This document shows positions 56,001 to 63,116 of a stretch of DNA of 64,000 bases, piece after piece. Position 1 is the stretch's first letter, and each line of letters begins with the position of its first letter. A model generated the notes under the pieces. That model was not told where the DNA came from, made no database searches, and saw nothing but the letters and a program-made list of their open reading frames with translations. The stretch covers positions 1 to 64,000 of the forward strand of contig CAYUVH010000067.1 of NCBI GenBank assembly GCA_964448135.1, in the 5' to 3' direction. The DNA is from CAYUVH01 sp964448135. Lineage in GTDB: Bacteria; Verrucomicrobiota; Verrucomicrobiia; Limisphaerales; UBA8199. The translations under genes and the position numbers were made by a program.

Positions 56001-56077
56001 ATGAAGCCGGTCACGCCCGATCGCCACCGACTTTCCCTGGGCCCCTTTCCTTGCGTCGGCAATCGGCTCGCCCTCAC
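53063..56077 (-). CDS. Propeller-type sensor histidine kinase (periplasmic propeller, Y_Y_Y, HisKA_3)
   Basis: The protein has 1004 residues. A membrane-crossing signal sequence (~22-42) leads to a periplasmic sensor of two-component-regulator propeller repeats at ~50-650, visible as repeated G-LW(I/V)(G/A)T units (GRDGYLWIATANGLARFDG, DHQNNLWIGTTGDGLFRLKD). A Y_Y_Y domain lies at ~665-755 (FRYQLEGLDRRWSEPTTARN) and a transmembrane helix at ~762-785. HisKA_3 follows with phospho-His H806 (GDLHDDIGSSLW), then HATPase_c (EALTNIARHAQ, RDDGVGFD, GNGLGNLRARAE). This is the architecture of Bacteroides-type polysaccharide sensors, except that there is no fused response regulator; the regulator is encoded in the next, overlapping gene. 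Ligands in the homologous systems are oligosaccharides. Confidence 0.95.
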   Translation of the reverse strand: MRASRLPTQGKGPRESRWRSGVTGFIWLGWMICVAWNSVSAEAPRDAAEWVVDTWQTDAGLPHNSVATVLQGRDGYLWIATANGLARFDGVRFTAYRTGEYPRMKSNRLTCLLQDARGYFWIGTQDAGLMNFREGQFSSLSTADGLASDTILCLGEDSDAGVWAGTASGLSRWAGGRLSTFFKTDGLPDDRVDAVSQPRGSPVVFATSRGLCRFSGQRLWAPAGSDKVAQLGGLSCVLRDRGGRIWVGGAAGLFEVLDGETNAVAIPGSVPGVACLVEGTEGGIWLGTTNGTVARVVGAGEKAQVETIWRFPSGVTSVAEDSEGNLWAGTASDGLSRLKRRQLQLLRIPEVSHAGFAPRLFETPSGERWLLAGDLNLYRCHENLLVPEEHLPLPADTVVETVCAAADGGWWVGTLGGGLVRCREGSVTRFGERNGLSDNSFEALCPEADGGLWVATRNGGLNHWKDGKVTRFNTPWGFSGNFASTLAKDHQNNLWIGTTGDGLFRLKDGRFSAYTETNGLPSPDVRSLRTDVDGTVWVGTARGLCRFRDGRLMAYTARHGMVEEPILQLRADGEGHLWAGSSGGIYRLRKDSLRACAEGETSFVDAVPYGKEDGLPGLQCLADGFCTPGPGAGGVWFLTTKGLVVGERRDLHWNPLPPAVIIEQALLDNEVVAGGGSLRAPPGKDNLQFQFTALSLTAPGKILFRYQLEGLDRRWSEPTTARNARYPKVPPGDYRFRVTACNNDGVWSETGASLGVIMQPFWWATLWFRLAAVLAVLAALGGLYRLRRARRRELEKLRVRIAGDLHDDIGSSLWSIALLSRLLARHGQLGAQEKQDAEEINRIAVQTSNSIRDIIWVINPAFDTAHDLVLRAKDFAGVILRGVECRVELDGIESSHKLPLAFRQDLFLVCKEALTNIARHAQAKNVELRLEERGPLWRLNVRDDGVGFDAGKQATGNGLGNLRARAEKMGGRIEIQSQPGKGTLLVLEVPNPGLLRLSRERKVK

Positions 56078-56086
56078 AATCTTTTC

Positions 56087-58828
56087 CTATGGCAGCCGGG
56101 TTACGCGCAGCCGCAAATAACCGGTCGCCGCTGCGCCGGTCGCGGTCGCCAGCCGCACCGTAGTCAGCCAGCTGGCCCCCTGGTCCACCACGCTCACCGT
56201 TTCCACATACGCGGGACCGGAATTCCAATTCACCAGATCGTTCGATTGCTCCACCACGACACTGACATCCGTCGCGGTTTTGGACTGCGTATAACTCATG
56301 GTGAACCGCCCGTTCACCACCGTCGGGTGAAAAGGATTTACATTCACGCTCAACGGCGGCAATCCCATGGCATATTCCATCAGGTTCACGACCCGGTCCT
56401 GGTCGGGATCGGCGAGGTCCCCGCTGATCGCCGGATTGGTGAGTTGCGGTGCGCTGAAATTCGCGAGCCGCCATGCGTCAATCGGCCGGTCATGAATGAC
56501 GATCGTCGCGTTGCTCAAGCTGGTAAGATTATACCCCGCTGAAGGCAGCAGCGTGAATAACACCGCCCGGTCTCCCTGGGGTATGTCATTGGGAATCGGC
56601 ATGACCACGAGGTTGGTGGCAATGCTGCCCGCCGCCAGATTTATGTTGGTTGGCAAAAGCACGTAGTCCACTCCGCCTGTCGCCGTCCCGCTGATGTTCA
56701 GCGAAACCGTCAATGAAGAAAGATTCGTATCCCCGCGCACAATGCTGACGCGTCCGGGCGTCGGCCCAAATTCACCGGCCGCAGGATCGCTCGCCACAAT
56801 CTCCACCTGCGGCAGCGGCCCCTGGGCGGCGCCGCCAATCGGCAGAAATCGCACGCCGTCCGCGATCACGTAGCCCGTGGTATTGTCGTTACGAATCATC
56901 ACGTAGCCGCCGCTGCCGGCATTGAAATTCGTCGTGATCAACCTGTACCAGCCCCCGCTGCTGCTTTGCTGGTTCACCAGCACGCGATTCGTTCCGGCGG
57001 CGTGCACAATGTCGTAAGGAGTGTTGGTCGCCCGATTCGGGTCCGCCACCCACCACGCATACACTTCATAGGTCCCATTCGTGGCAAGCGTCGGCGTGTA
57101 GCGCACCCACTTGGTTCCTTTCCCGGCATTGCCGTCGTGCCAATAATCCGCGTTCCATCCGCCCGCATTCGCTCCTGCCGTCCAGCCGGTCGTGTTCGCC
57201 GTCCCCGGCCCACCTTGATCGAGAATATATCCGTTCGTCTGCGCCGACGCCGCCGACCAGCTCAGCACCTGTCCGTCCGCGCGCAGTTGCGCCGACAGCT
57301 TCGCATAATTCAACTTCGCCACCGGTACGTTGTCATCGATGGCAAAACTCGCGGCCGTGCCCGCGCTCTGACCCAGGATCATCAACACCGGCTCCATGCG
57401 AATGGACGCGAACGCCACGTGGCTCGCCGACAGCGCGAACACACAGAAAACATTCTGACATTGGTTGCTGGAAGGAATGATCGAGCGATAACTGATTCCA
57501 TAAGGATACGGCACCGTCCCAAACAAACTCCCCTCCTGTCGTGTCAAGCCGCTCACCGCCAGTCGTTGGAGCGGATGACAATCCGTTCCATACGCCGCCA
57601 GCCCCACCGGATCCGCCGCGAACCGCCGCCCGTCCGTGTCCTGCTGAATCATCACGTAATCGCTCACCATCCGGCGGGCTTCCCGCACATACATCTGGTG
57701 CGGCCAGCCGCCGGTGTCCACGAACTCATCCTTCGCCAACTGCCACGATTGCATCTGCGTCCGGATGTTCAACGGCACATTCGTGCTCGTGGCCAGAAAA
57801 GTCAGCAGTCCGCGGATAAAGTCCTCGTGCGCCTGGCGGATGACCTCGCGCCCCGCAAACGTGTTCGTCGGATACGTGAAATTATATCCTACATAATCGG
57901 TCGAAAGTTCCCCGTTCGCGTTGATGTCTGTCTTGCCGTTCGGCACCAGGTTGGTCTGCACATTGATGATCTGATCCAGTTGCACTCCTCCATCCGCCGC
58001 CACGCGCGCCGCGATGTAGCGCCGCACCAATTCATACTGCGACTCCGAATAACCCGTCGGCGCCGCAATCGCAATCTGGTTGGTCGGATTGCGCGTCAGG
58101 CAGAGCCGGTAATTGTACACCTGCACCTTCGCATCCCCCTGCCCTACCGTGCCCGCGCCGCCCGCCTGCACCAAAGGCAGCAGCCCGCTGTTGGTGTTTC
58201 CCGCGACCAAATAAGGATCGTAATTATAACTCCCGCCCGGCGATTTGATTCCCGCCGCGTTTTCCGCATAGGCATTCGTCCCTTCGCGCCCTACCGTGAA
58301 TGTCACCCCGGCCATCGCCATCAAATCGCCTTCGTACGTCGTATCAATATATTCGCGCGCCTTGTAAATGCTCCCGTCGCTCATCTGAACGGCGGTGATG
58401 ACCTGCCCGGTCTTGGTGACTGAAATCAAATGCTGGTTCGTGTAAACCGTCACCCCCGCTTGCGCCGCCATTTGCCAGAAAACATTCTCCGCCACGCGCG
58501 GCTCGAAATAATACTTCTTCGTTCCCAGCCCATACGCCTGCCCCACGCGCAGATAAAACTCCCCCGCCAGCCCGCCGATATACCCTGATCCCAGGGAGCC
58601 GATGTCTGTCACGCCCAAGCCGCCCGAAGTCATTCCTCCCAGGTGATTGTTGACCGTGATCAGCGTGACGGACTTCCCGAGCCGCGCCGCCGCCACCGCC
58701 GCGGTCACGCCCCCGGAAGTGCCGCCATAAACACAAACGTCGCTTTCAATGGTCGCCGAACCCGCGGAAAACACGGACGCCAGCAGGCAGCCGACCGCGA
58801 GCGTGGGATGAATTCGCAAGAACTTCAC
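56087..58828 (-). CDS. Secreted FAD-dependent oxidoreductase with accessory beta domains
   Basis: The protein has 913 residues, with a signal peptide at ~1-25 (LAVGCLLASVFSAG). Residues ~28-500 are an FAD_oxidored (PF12831-like) domain: dinucleotide motif VCVYGGTSGGVTAAVAAARL, NHLGGMTSGGLGVTD, YIDTTYEGDLMAMAGV and the late REARRMVSDYVMIQQD. Residues ~535-670 resemble a golvesin C-terminal-like carbohydrate-binding domain (WNADYWHDGNAGKGTKWVRY, GGWYRLITTNFNAG). Residues ~690-790 are Calx-beta-like (VSIVRGDTNLSSLTVSLNIS, IPNDIPQGDRAVLFTL). The C-terminus (~800-913) carries the terminal domain seen in other secreted proteins here (VVVEQSNDLVNWNSG). It probably oxidises a sugar or glycan outside the cytoplasm; the substrate is unknown. 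The stop codon lies 9 nt before the kinase gene start. Confidence 0.87.
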   Translation of the reverse strand: MKFLRIHPTLAVGCLLASVFSAGSATIESDVCVYGGTSGGVTAAVAAARLGKSVTLITVNNHLGGMTSGGLGVTDIGSLGSGYIGGLAGEFYLRVGQAYGLGTKKYYFEPRVAENVFWQMAAQAGVTVYTNQHLISVTKTGQVITAVQMSDGSIYKAREYIDTTYEGDLMAMAGVTFTVGREGTNAYAENAAGIKSPGGSYNYDPYLVAGNTNSGLLPLVQAGGAGTVGQGDAKVQVYNYRLCLTRNPTNQIAIAAPTGYSESQYELVRRYIAARVAADGGVQLDQIINVQTNLVPNGKTDINANGELSTDYVGYNFTYPTNTFAGREVIRQAHEDFIRGLLTFLATSTNVPLNIRTQMQSWQLAKDEFVDTGGWPHQMYVREARRMVSDYVMIQQDTDGRRFAADPVGLAAYGTDCHPLQRLAVSGLTRQEGSLFGTVPYPYGISYRSIIPSSNQCQNVFCVFALSASHVAFASIRMEPVLMILGQSAGTAASFAIDDNVPVAKLNYAKLSAQLRADGQVLSWSAASAQTNGYILDQGGPGTANTTGWTAGANAGGWNADYWHDGNAGKGTKWVRYTPTLATNGTYEVYAWWVADPNRATNTPYDIVHAAGTNRVLVNQQSSSGGWYRLITTNFNAGSGGYVMIRNDNTTGYVIADGVRFLPIGGAAQGPLPQVEIVASDPAAGEFGPTPGRVSIVRGDTNLSSLTVSLNISGTATGGVDYVLLPTNINLAAGSIATNLVVMPIPNDIPQGDRAVLFTLLPSAGYNLTSLSNATIVIHDRPIDAWRLANFSAPQLTNPAISGDLADPDQDRVVNLMEYAMGLPPLSVNVNPFHPTVVNGRFTMSYTQSKTATDVSVVVEQSNDLVNWNSGPAYVETVSVVDQGASWLTTVRLATATGAAATGYLRLRVTRLP

Positions 58829-58916
58829 GCGTAGCAGCCGCCATCATAGCATGATCGCAGCCGGTCCGCCACTCCGCTGTATTCAGCCGAAGGCGACGCG
58901 CACCCCTCCTGGAACG

Positions 58917-58943
58917 GAGCGCGGCTGTCCCCAGCCGCAGCGC
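58917..58943. repeat. Dispersed repeat, short copy C
   Basis: GAGCGCGGCT, a short loop and AGCCGCAGCGC match the first ~27 bases of the longer repeat copies at 60230-60329 and 63117-63217. The inverted GCGGCT/AGCCGC arms could fold into a hairpin. It lies in the 233-nt gap between the FAD oxidoreductase and DedA-rhodanese genes; I see nothing else there. Confidence 0.55.
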
Positions 58944-59061
58944 ATACCAACGCACTTCCGACAATCGAATCAATTGGTTCGCGATTTGCGATTCGCTCCC
59001 GCCGCCGCATTTCACGTTTGCTCCATGAACTCGCCCCGGTTCTGGCGCCCGCGACGGACAT

Positions 59062-60072
59062 TCACGCCCCTGACGTGATCGTATCGGTCGTGCGGGCGCC
59101 CGGTTTGTCTGCCGCAGTGCCCAATTCCCGCCACGCATCCAGGCCGCCGAGCAAAGGCCGGATTCGCGTGAATCCTTTGCGCCGCAACTCCAGCGCAAAC
59201 CGCGCGCTGGAAGCTTCGTTTGGGCAGGAGCAGTAAACCACTATGTCCCGGTCCTTCGGGAATTCGTGCAGCCGACGCCCCAGGTCGTCCAGGCTCATGT
59301 GAATCGCCCCCTGGATCATCGCCGGATCTTCCGTCACCGCGGCCGCGGAGCGCAAATCCAGGATCACGGGCGGGTTGCCGTTGCTCACCAATTCCCGCAA
59401 CTCCGTGACCGTGATGCGCGCCATGCGCAGCTCATGCAAAAGCCGTTGCCGCCGCCAGAACTTGGCCGCGACGAACAACACCACCACGATCGCCAGCAGC
59501 GCCAGCGCGCTCCCGCTGATCCGGCTCACCGCGGCGGCAATCTGATCGATCTGGTGACTAAAGAAAAACCCTATGCCCAGCAGGCTAATTCCATAGATGA
59601 GCGAACCGGCGGCCTCAACGAGCAGAAACTGCCAGAGGGGAATTTTCGACATTCCGGCCAGCGGCGGCGCGACCGTGGCCATGCCCGGCACGAACCTCGC
59701 CACCAACAACCCGCGCAGGCCGTACTTCGTGAAGACGTTCTGCGTGCGCCGCACGCACGAATCGGGTTCCAGCGAAATGCGACAAAGCCACCGCAACACC
59801 TGGCTCCCGCGCAAGCGCCCGATGTAAAACCAAGTGGTATCCGCCGCCAGGCAGGCGAGCACCGTGACCAGCACCCCCTCGTGAAAACTGAACTTCCCCC
59901 CCGCTGAAAGCGCCCCCGCCGCGAGCAGCCAGGGGAACGCCGGAATCGGCAGCCCCATCTGCTCGACCAAAATCACGAGGAAAAGCACGACTTGCCCGTG
60001 ATCAATCAGGAAGCGGGTTGTCTCATTCATAGGGAATACCGCGACGAACTGCCAGGCCGGGATCGCACCCAC
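59062..60072 (-). CDS. DedA/VTT-family membrane protein fused to a rhodanese domain
   Basis: The protein has 336 residues from GTG 60072, which has a G-rich stretch (GGGGGAG) before it; Met15 (60030) is an alternative. Residues ~20-205 are a DedA/VTT domain with re-entrant loops and helices (VEQMGLPIPAFPWLLAAGAL, LVARFVPGMATVAPPLAGMS). This is the family linked to lipid-carrier flipping and membrane homeostasis. Residues ~225-325 are a cytoplasmic rhodanese domain: VILDLRSAAAVTEDPAMIQG, then the active-site-type loop VVYCSCPNEASS with its Cys intact, and LLGGLDAWRELG. DedA-rhodanese fusions occur in other bacteria; coupling of sulfur or redox chemistry to the membrane part is inferred. Confidence 0.93.
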   Translation of the reverse strand: MGAIPAWQFVAVFPMNETTRFLIDHGQVVLFLVILVEQMGLPIPAFPWLLAAGALSAGGKFSFHEGVLVTVLACLAADTTWFYIGRLRGSQVLRWLCRISLEPDSCVRRTQNVFTKYGLRGLLVARFVPGMATVAPPLAGMSKIPLWQFLLVEAAGSLIYGISLLGIGFFFSHQIDQIAAAVSRISGSALALLAIVVVLFVAAKFWRRQRLLHELRMARITVTELRELVSNGNPPVILDLRSAAAVTEDPAMIQGAIHMSLDDLGRRLHEFPKDRDIVVYCSCPNEASSARFALELRRKGFTRIRPLLGGLDAWRELGTAADKPGARTTDTITSGA

Positions 60073-60097
60073 GATCTCCCCCCGGAATTATGGAATC

Positions 60098-60184
60098 TTA
60101 CACGATGTTAAGTTGAACTTCAATATTGCCGCGTGTGGCTTTGGCGTAAGGGCAGACTTGGTGCGCGCCTTCCTTTAGCCGGCG
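60098..60184 (-). pseudogene. ohr: Remnant of an organic hydroperoxide resistance gene (3' end only)
   Basis: On the minus strand 60184-60101 encodes RRLKEGAHQVCPYAKATRGN followed by IEVQLNIV and a stop. This matches the extreme C-terminus of Ohr/OsmC-type peroxidases, including the second redox Cys in H-Q-V-C-P-Y. The other ~110 residues of Ohr and its first catalytic Cys are absent. Upstream the frame enters unrelated sequence and then repeat copy A (60230-60329). I read it as a gene truncated during a deletion or repeat-associated rearrangement; a frame continuing to 60292 exists but is mostly repeat. Confidence 0.72.
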
Positions 60185-60229
60185 CTCCTGACGCGGCGGT
60201 ATCCCTGGACCGGCTCGGCACAACTCCCG

Positions 60230-60329
60230 GAGCGCGGCTCTGTGAGCCGCAGCGCGTTCAAAAGCATGGGAATTTGCGGACAGCGAATGCATTCATCGTC
60301 AAATACAAACGCTTCGTGTGCAAAGCCCC
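60230..60329. repeat. Dispersed ~100-bp repeat, copy A
   Basis: The unit starts GAGCGCGGCTCTGTGAGCCG, has a 6-bp hairpin (GCGGCT/AGCCGC) at its head and ends GTGTGCAAAGCCCC. It aligns along its length with copy B at 63117-63217, clearly similar but diverged. It occupies the gap between the ohr remnant and the SPFH gene (60073-60370); no other gene is seen in that gap. Confidence 0.75.
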
Positions 60330-60370
60330 TGGTCCACCCGCCACTCCGCCGCCGGCTTTCAGCCAATCCC

Positions 60371-61396
60371 CTATTTCGGCGTCCTGACCGCGGGATAAAA
60401 CGGCGACGCCAGAATGGAATCCTCCGTCACAATCACCGTCGGAATCACTCCGCCCTTGGTCAAATCCCCATATAGCTCCGCCATCTTGAGCTTCATCGTC
60501 GCCTCCACCCCGATCTGATCGATCGAAGTCTTCAGCGCACCCGCCAGCGCCGAACTCTCCGCCACCACCGACGAAGCCCGCCGCTTCGCCGCTTCAACTT
60601 TCATCGTCGCGTTGATGCCCGCCTGGCTGACATCCACCTTGGCTTGGTTGGCTTTGTTTTCCTTTTCCTGTTCCTTGGCGCGAATCTCCGCGTCCAGGTC
60701 CGTCAATTGCCGCCGCGCCTGGTCGATCACATTGCCGTCCGGGTATTTGAAATTGCCCATGAACAACAAGTCGGTCACCTCGAAGCCAAACCGCTTCATG
60801 TACGGCCGCGCCCAACCCAGCAGCTCCTGTTTCATCACATCCGGCCGTGTGCGAATCTTCTCCGCGTCCATCGTCGCCGCAATCTCGTTCAGATGCTGGT
60901 TGATCGCCTTTCCCGAAAACCGCAGGGCTTCATAAACCCGCCGGTCCTTGTTCGCCAGTGTCCGGTAATCGTGCTCCAATTCCCCGAAATGCAGGAAGAA
61001 GGTCCACGGATCCGTCACCTGCCCGTACAACTTGTACTCCGCCGTCATCACCACGCCCTCGTTGGAATTCCAACGCAGCGTCTCGTCATACTGCGTCGTG
61101 GAACCGCTTCCCGCCCCGGTAAACTCGTAATCCATGATCGTGCCCAGCACCGAGAACAGTTTCTGATTCGGGCCCCACGTCGCATGGAACCCCATGCTCA
61201 ACAACGGATTGTCCTGCGGATTCACCGGCCGCCCCGAGGAGACGTTGTAGAAAAACGCCTTTTCGCCCTGCCGCACATACGTGCAGCTCGTGAAGCTGCA
61301 CACTGAAATCAGGCACAGCCCGATGATGACCGTCGCCAGCGTGCTCCTCACCGGAATTCGCCGCGTCGGTGGAATAATGGCTCGATAATTGTTCAT
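60371..61396 (-). CDS. SPFH/Band 7 domain protein
   Basis: The protein has 341 residues. After a short basic tail comes one hydrophobic segment at ~20-38 (TLATVIIGLCLISVCSFTS) ending in SFTSC, so it is either a signal anchor or a weak lipobox. Residues ~40-240 match the SPFH/Band 7 (prohibitin-stomatin) fold: TYVRQGEKAFFYNVSSG, SNEGVVMTAEYKLYGQV, GWARPYMKRFGFEVTDLLFM. An amphipathic helical region follows (LDAEIRAKEQEKENKANQAK). These proteins build membrane-associated ring scaffolds. Its start lies 2 nt after the stop of another SPFH-like gene, so the pair is co-expressed and may hetero-oligomerise, as HflK/HflC do. Confidence 0.87.
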   Translation of the reverse strand: MNNYRAIIPPTRRIPVRSTLATVIIGLCLISVCSFTSCTYVRQGEKAFFYNVSSGRPVNPQDNPLLSMGFHATWGPNQKLFSVLGTIMDYEFTGAGSGSTTQYDETLRWNSNEGVVMTAEYKLYGQVTDPWTFFLHFGELEHDYRTLANKDRRVYEALRFSGKAINQHLNEIAATMDAEKIRTRPDVMKQELLGWARPYMKRFGFEVTDLLFMGNFKYPDGNVIDQARRQLTDLDAEIRAKEQEKENKANQAKVDVSQAGINATMKVEAAKRRASSVVAESSALAGALKTSIDQIGVEATMKLKMAELYGDLTKGGVIPTVIVTEDSILASPFYPAVRTPK

Positions 61397-61398
61397 GA

Positions 61399-62397
61399 TT
61401 ATTTCCTCCCGCCGGCCGTCGCCGGCTCAATCATCCCCGGCGCGAGATACGCCATGCTCTTCGGCACCACCAGCACCTTCGTCTGCCCTTCGCCCAGGTT
61501 CCTGATCATCGTCAACATCTGCTCGAGCTGGACATAGTTCGTCTCGCCCACCAGCCCGATGAACATCTGCCGCCGCTGCTGCTGCGCTTCCGCCAGGATG
61601 CGGATCTCCTCCTGGCTCCCGAAGTTCTGTTTCTCCTGGCTCTGCGTCAGGCCGCTTTGCTCGATTTGCGTGATCTCGGACATCAACGGCATCAGCTTCG
61701 CGCTGCGCATTTGCAAAGTGCGGTTCGCGTATTCCGTCGTCACGATGTTGTTCATCCGCTGCTTCTGGTCGGCGGGAATCCGGATCTCCGAGGAGACCCC
61801 CGCCGAGTTGAATACCAGCCCATACTTGTTGAAGCGCTCGTTCATGCGTTTCACCAGCAGCTCGTTCATTTCCTTCTTGTTGCGCATGAGTTCAATCACC
61901 TGTTTGTTGAGCGCATACTGCGCCAGCGGCTCGCGCACAAACTGCCGCAATTTCTCTCCCGCCCACCTCCCCAGCATGTCGTGCTCGCCGTTGTAGCCCT
62001 GCAGCTGATGGTCGTTGATGAACTGCAGCAGATGCTCCGCCAGGTTCGGCATCTCCTTGTCCAGGTAAAGCTGGAGGTTCACGTCGAAGGTCATGTGCCC
62101 GCCCAGGCAATCCACCTCGATCCCCTCGTCATGCGGCGATTCATAGCTCGCCAGTTGCGAGAACTCATACTCCTGCAAGCCCAGCGGAAAACTAAACACC
62201 CGCACGCCCGGATTCGCGCTGATGCCAAACGGCAGGCGCCGCGCCCAGTAAATCTCCGCCGACGCCATCGCGTTCGTCGTCGAACGCGCCCCCAGCGTCT
62301 TCACCAGCAACGCCAGTTTGTTCTGCGGCACCTGCTCGCCGCATCCGGTCAACAGAACGGCCGAAGCCAAAACCATTGATAGAGTGAATGCCTTCAT
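61399..62397 (-). CDS. SPFH-like lipoprotein
   Basis: The protein has 332 residues. The N-terminus MKAFTLSMVLASAVLLTGCG is a clear lipoprotein signal with lipobox LTGC, lipidated at Cys19. The mature part (~25-250) is SPFH-like: VPQNKLALLVKTLGARST, VDCLGGHMTFDVNLQLYLDK, NKYGLVFNSAGVSSEIRIP. A coiled-coil-prone stretch follows (QSGLTQSQEKQNFGSQEEIR). A lipid anchor instead of a transmembrane anchor is unusual for this fold and would place it on the outer face of the inner membrane or on the outer membrane. The partner gene at 60371-61396 follows after 2 nt. Confidence 0.86.
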   Translation of the reverse strand: MKAFTLSMVLASAVLLTGCGEQVPQNKLALLVKTLGARSTTNAMASAEIYWARRLPFGISANPGVRVFSFPLGLQEYEFSQLASYESPHDEGIEVDCLGGHMTFDVNLQLYLDKEMPNLAEHLLQFINDHQLQGYNGEHDMLGRWAGEKLRQFVREPLAQYALNKQVIELMRNKKEMNELLVKRMNERFNKYGLVFNSAGVSSEIRIPADQKQRMNNIVTTEYANRTLQMRSAKLMPLMSEITQIEQSGLTQSQEKQNFGSQEEIRILAEAQQQRRQMFIGLVGETNYVQLEQMLTMIRNLGEGQTKVLVVPKSMAYLAPGMIEPATAGGRK

Positions 62398-62431
62398 AAA
62401 GGAGTCTCCTTTCAGTTTGTCCGGCCGCGGC

Positions 62432-63025
62432 CTACTTCCACCGCACGCGGCTCAAAATCCACACGCCCAATGCGATCGCCAAAATAATCCCCGCCACACC
62501 CGGCAGCCAGCCCCACTCCATTGCCGACATCAGTGACACCACGCACACCGGCAGCACCGCCGCCAGCAGAAAACCAAACACCACAAAAGTGATGGCCGCC
62601 CGATGAATCCAAAAACCCCACACGCACACGTAGCCCGACTTGCGCCGCAGCGACTCCACCGTCCGCCACAGAAACGACTCCGTCACCATGTCCGTGAATT
62701 CCCGCACCAGCCGTTTCCGGCCGGCAGCGTCTCCGTTCAGCCCGTATGCGGCGGGGTTCTCCTGCACCAGCTTCGACAGGGTGGCTTCAAAAATCTGCAT
62801 GGCGGCCTCCACCGCCACCCTCCGCTCCGCCCCACCCAGTTGCCCGATCTCCACCAGGAACCGCTCCTCCTCGGGCTTCAAGTTCATTCCCCCGGCCACG
62901 ACGCCCGCGGGCTGCTCCAACCGAATTGAAACCACCGGTTTCATATCGTCCACTTCCACGCAAGCTTCCGCTACTTCCAGCGCGAGCCTTTGCTCCTCTC
63001 GCCGACCATGCCGCCGCCTGCCCAT
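62432..63025 (-). CDS. Small membrane protein of unknown function
   Basis: I place the start at ATG 63025 (197 residues), with GGAAGGTG just upstream. The frame extends to 63154, but that extension translates part of repeat copy B and is unlikely to be protein. Residues ~1-125 are soluble and charged (LKPEEERFLVEIGQLGGAER, RKRLVREFTDMVTESFLWRT). Two hydrophobic helices close the protein (AAITFVVFGFLLAAVLPVCV and LPGVAGIILAIALGVWIL). No family was recognised. It lies 34 nt upstream of the SPFH lipoprotein gene on the same strand and is probably the first gene of that cluster. Confidence 0.68.
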   Translation of the reverse strand: MGRRRHGRREEQRLALEVAEACVEVDDMKPVVSIRLEQPAGVVAGGMNLKPEEERFLVEIGQLGGAERRVAVEAAMQIFEATLSKLVQENPAAYGLNGDAAGRKRLVREFTDMVTESFLWRTVESLRRKSGYVCVWGFWIHRAAITFVVFGFLLAAVLPVCVVSLMSAMEWGWLPGVAGIILAIALGVWILSRVRWK

Positions 63026-63116
63026 GCCCCACCTTCCCGCACCCCCGCCCAAAACGGTAATCAAATGATGCCCCCAAACCGTTAAATTTTCGTAAAGACC
63101 GCGGATCGTCGTCCCT

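Noticed and set aside
56966..58423. A 485-codon plus-strand open frame
   Set aside because: It is antisense to the FAD oxidoreductase; extreme Arg content marks it as non-coding.
12564..58828. PEP-CTERM or LPXTG sorting of the giant proteins
   Set aside because: None of the C-termini has a PEP or LPXTG motif followed by a hydrophobic helix and basic tail.
60098..60292. Intact 64-residue gene on the minus strand
   Set aside because: Only its last 28 codons are protein-like (Ohr C-terminus); the first part is translated repeat copy A.
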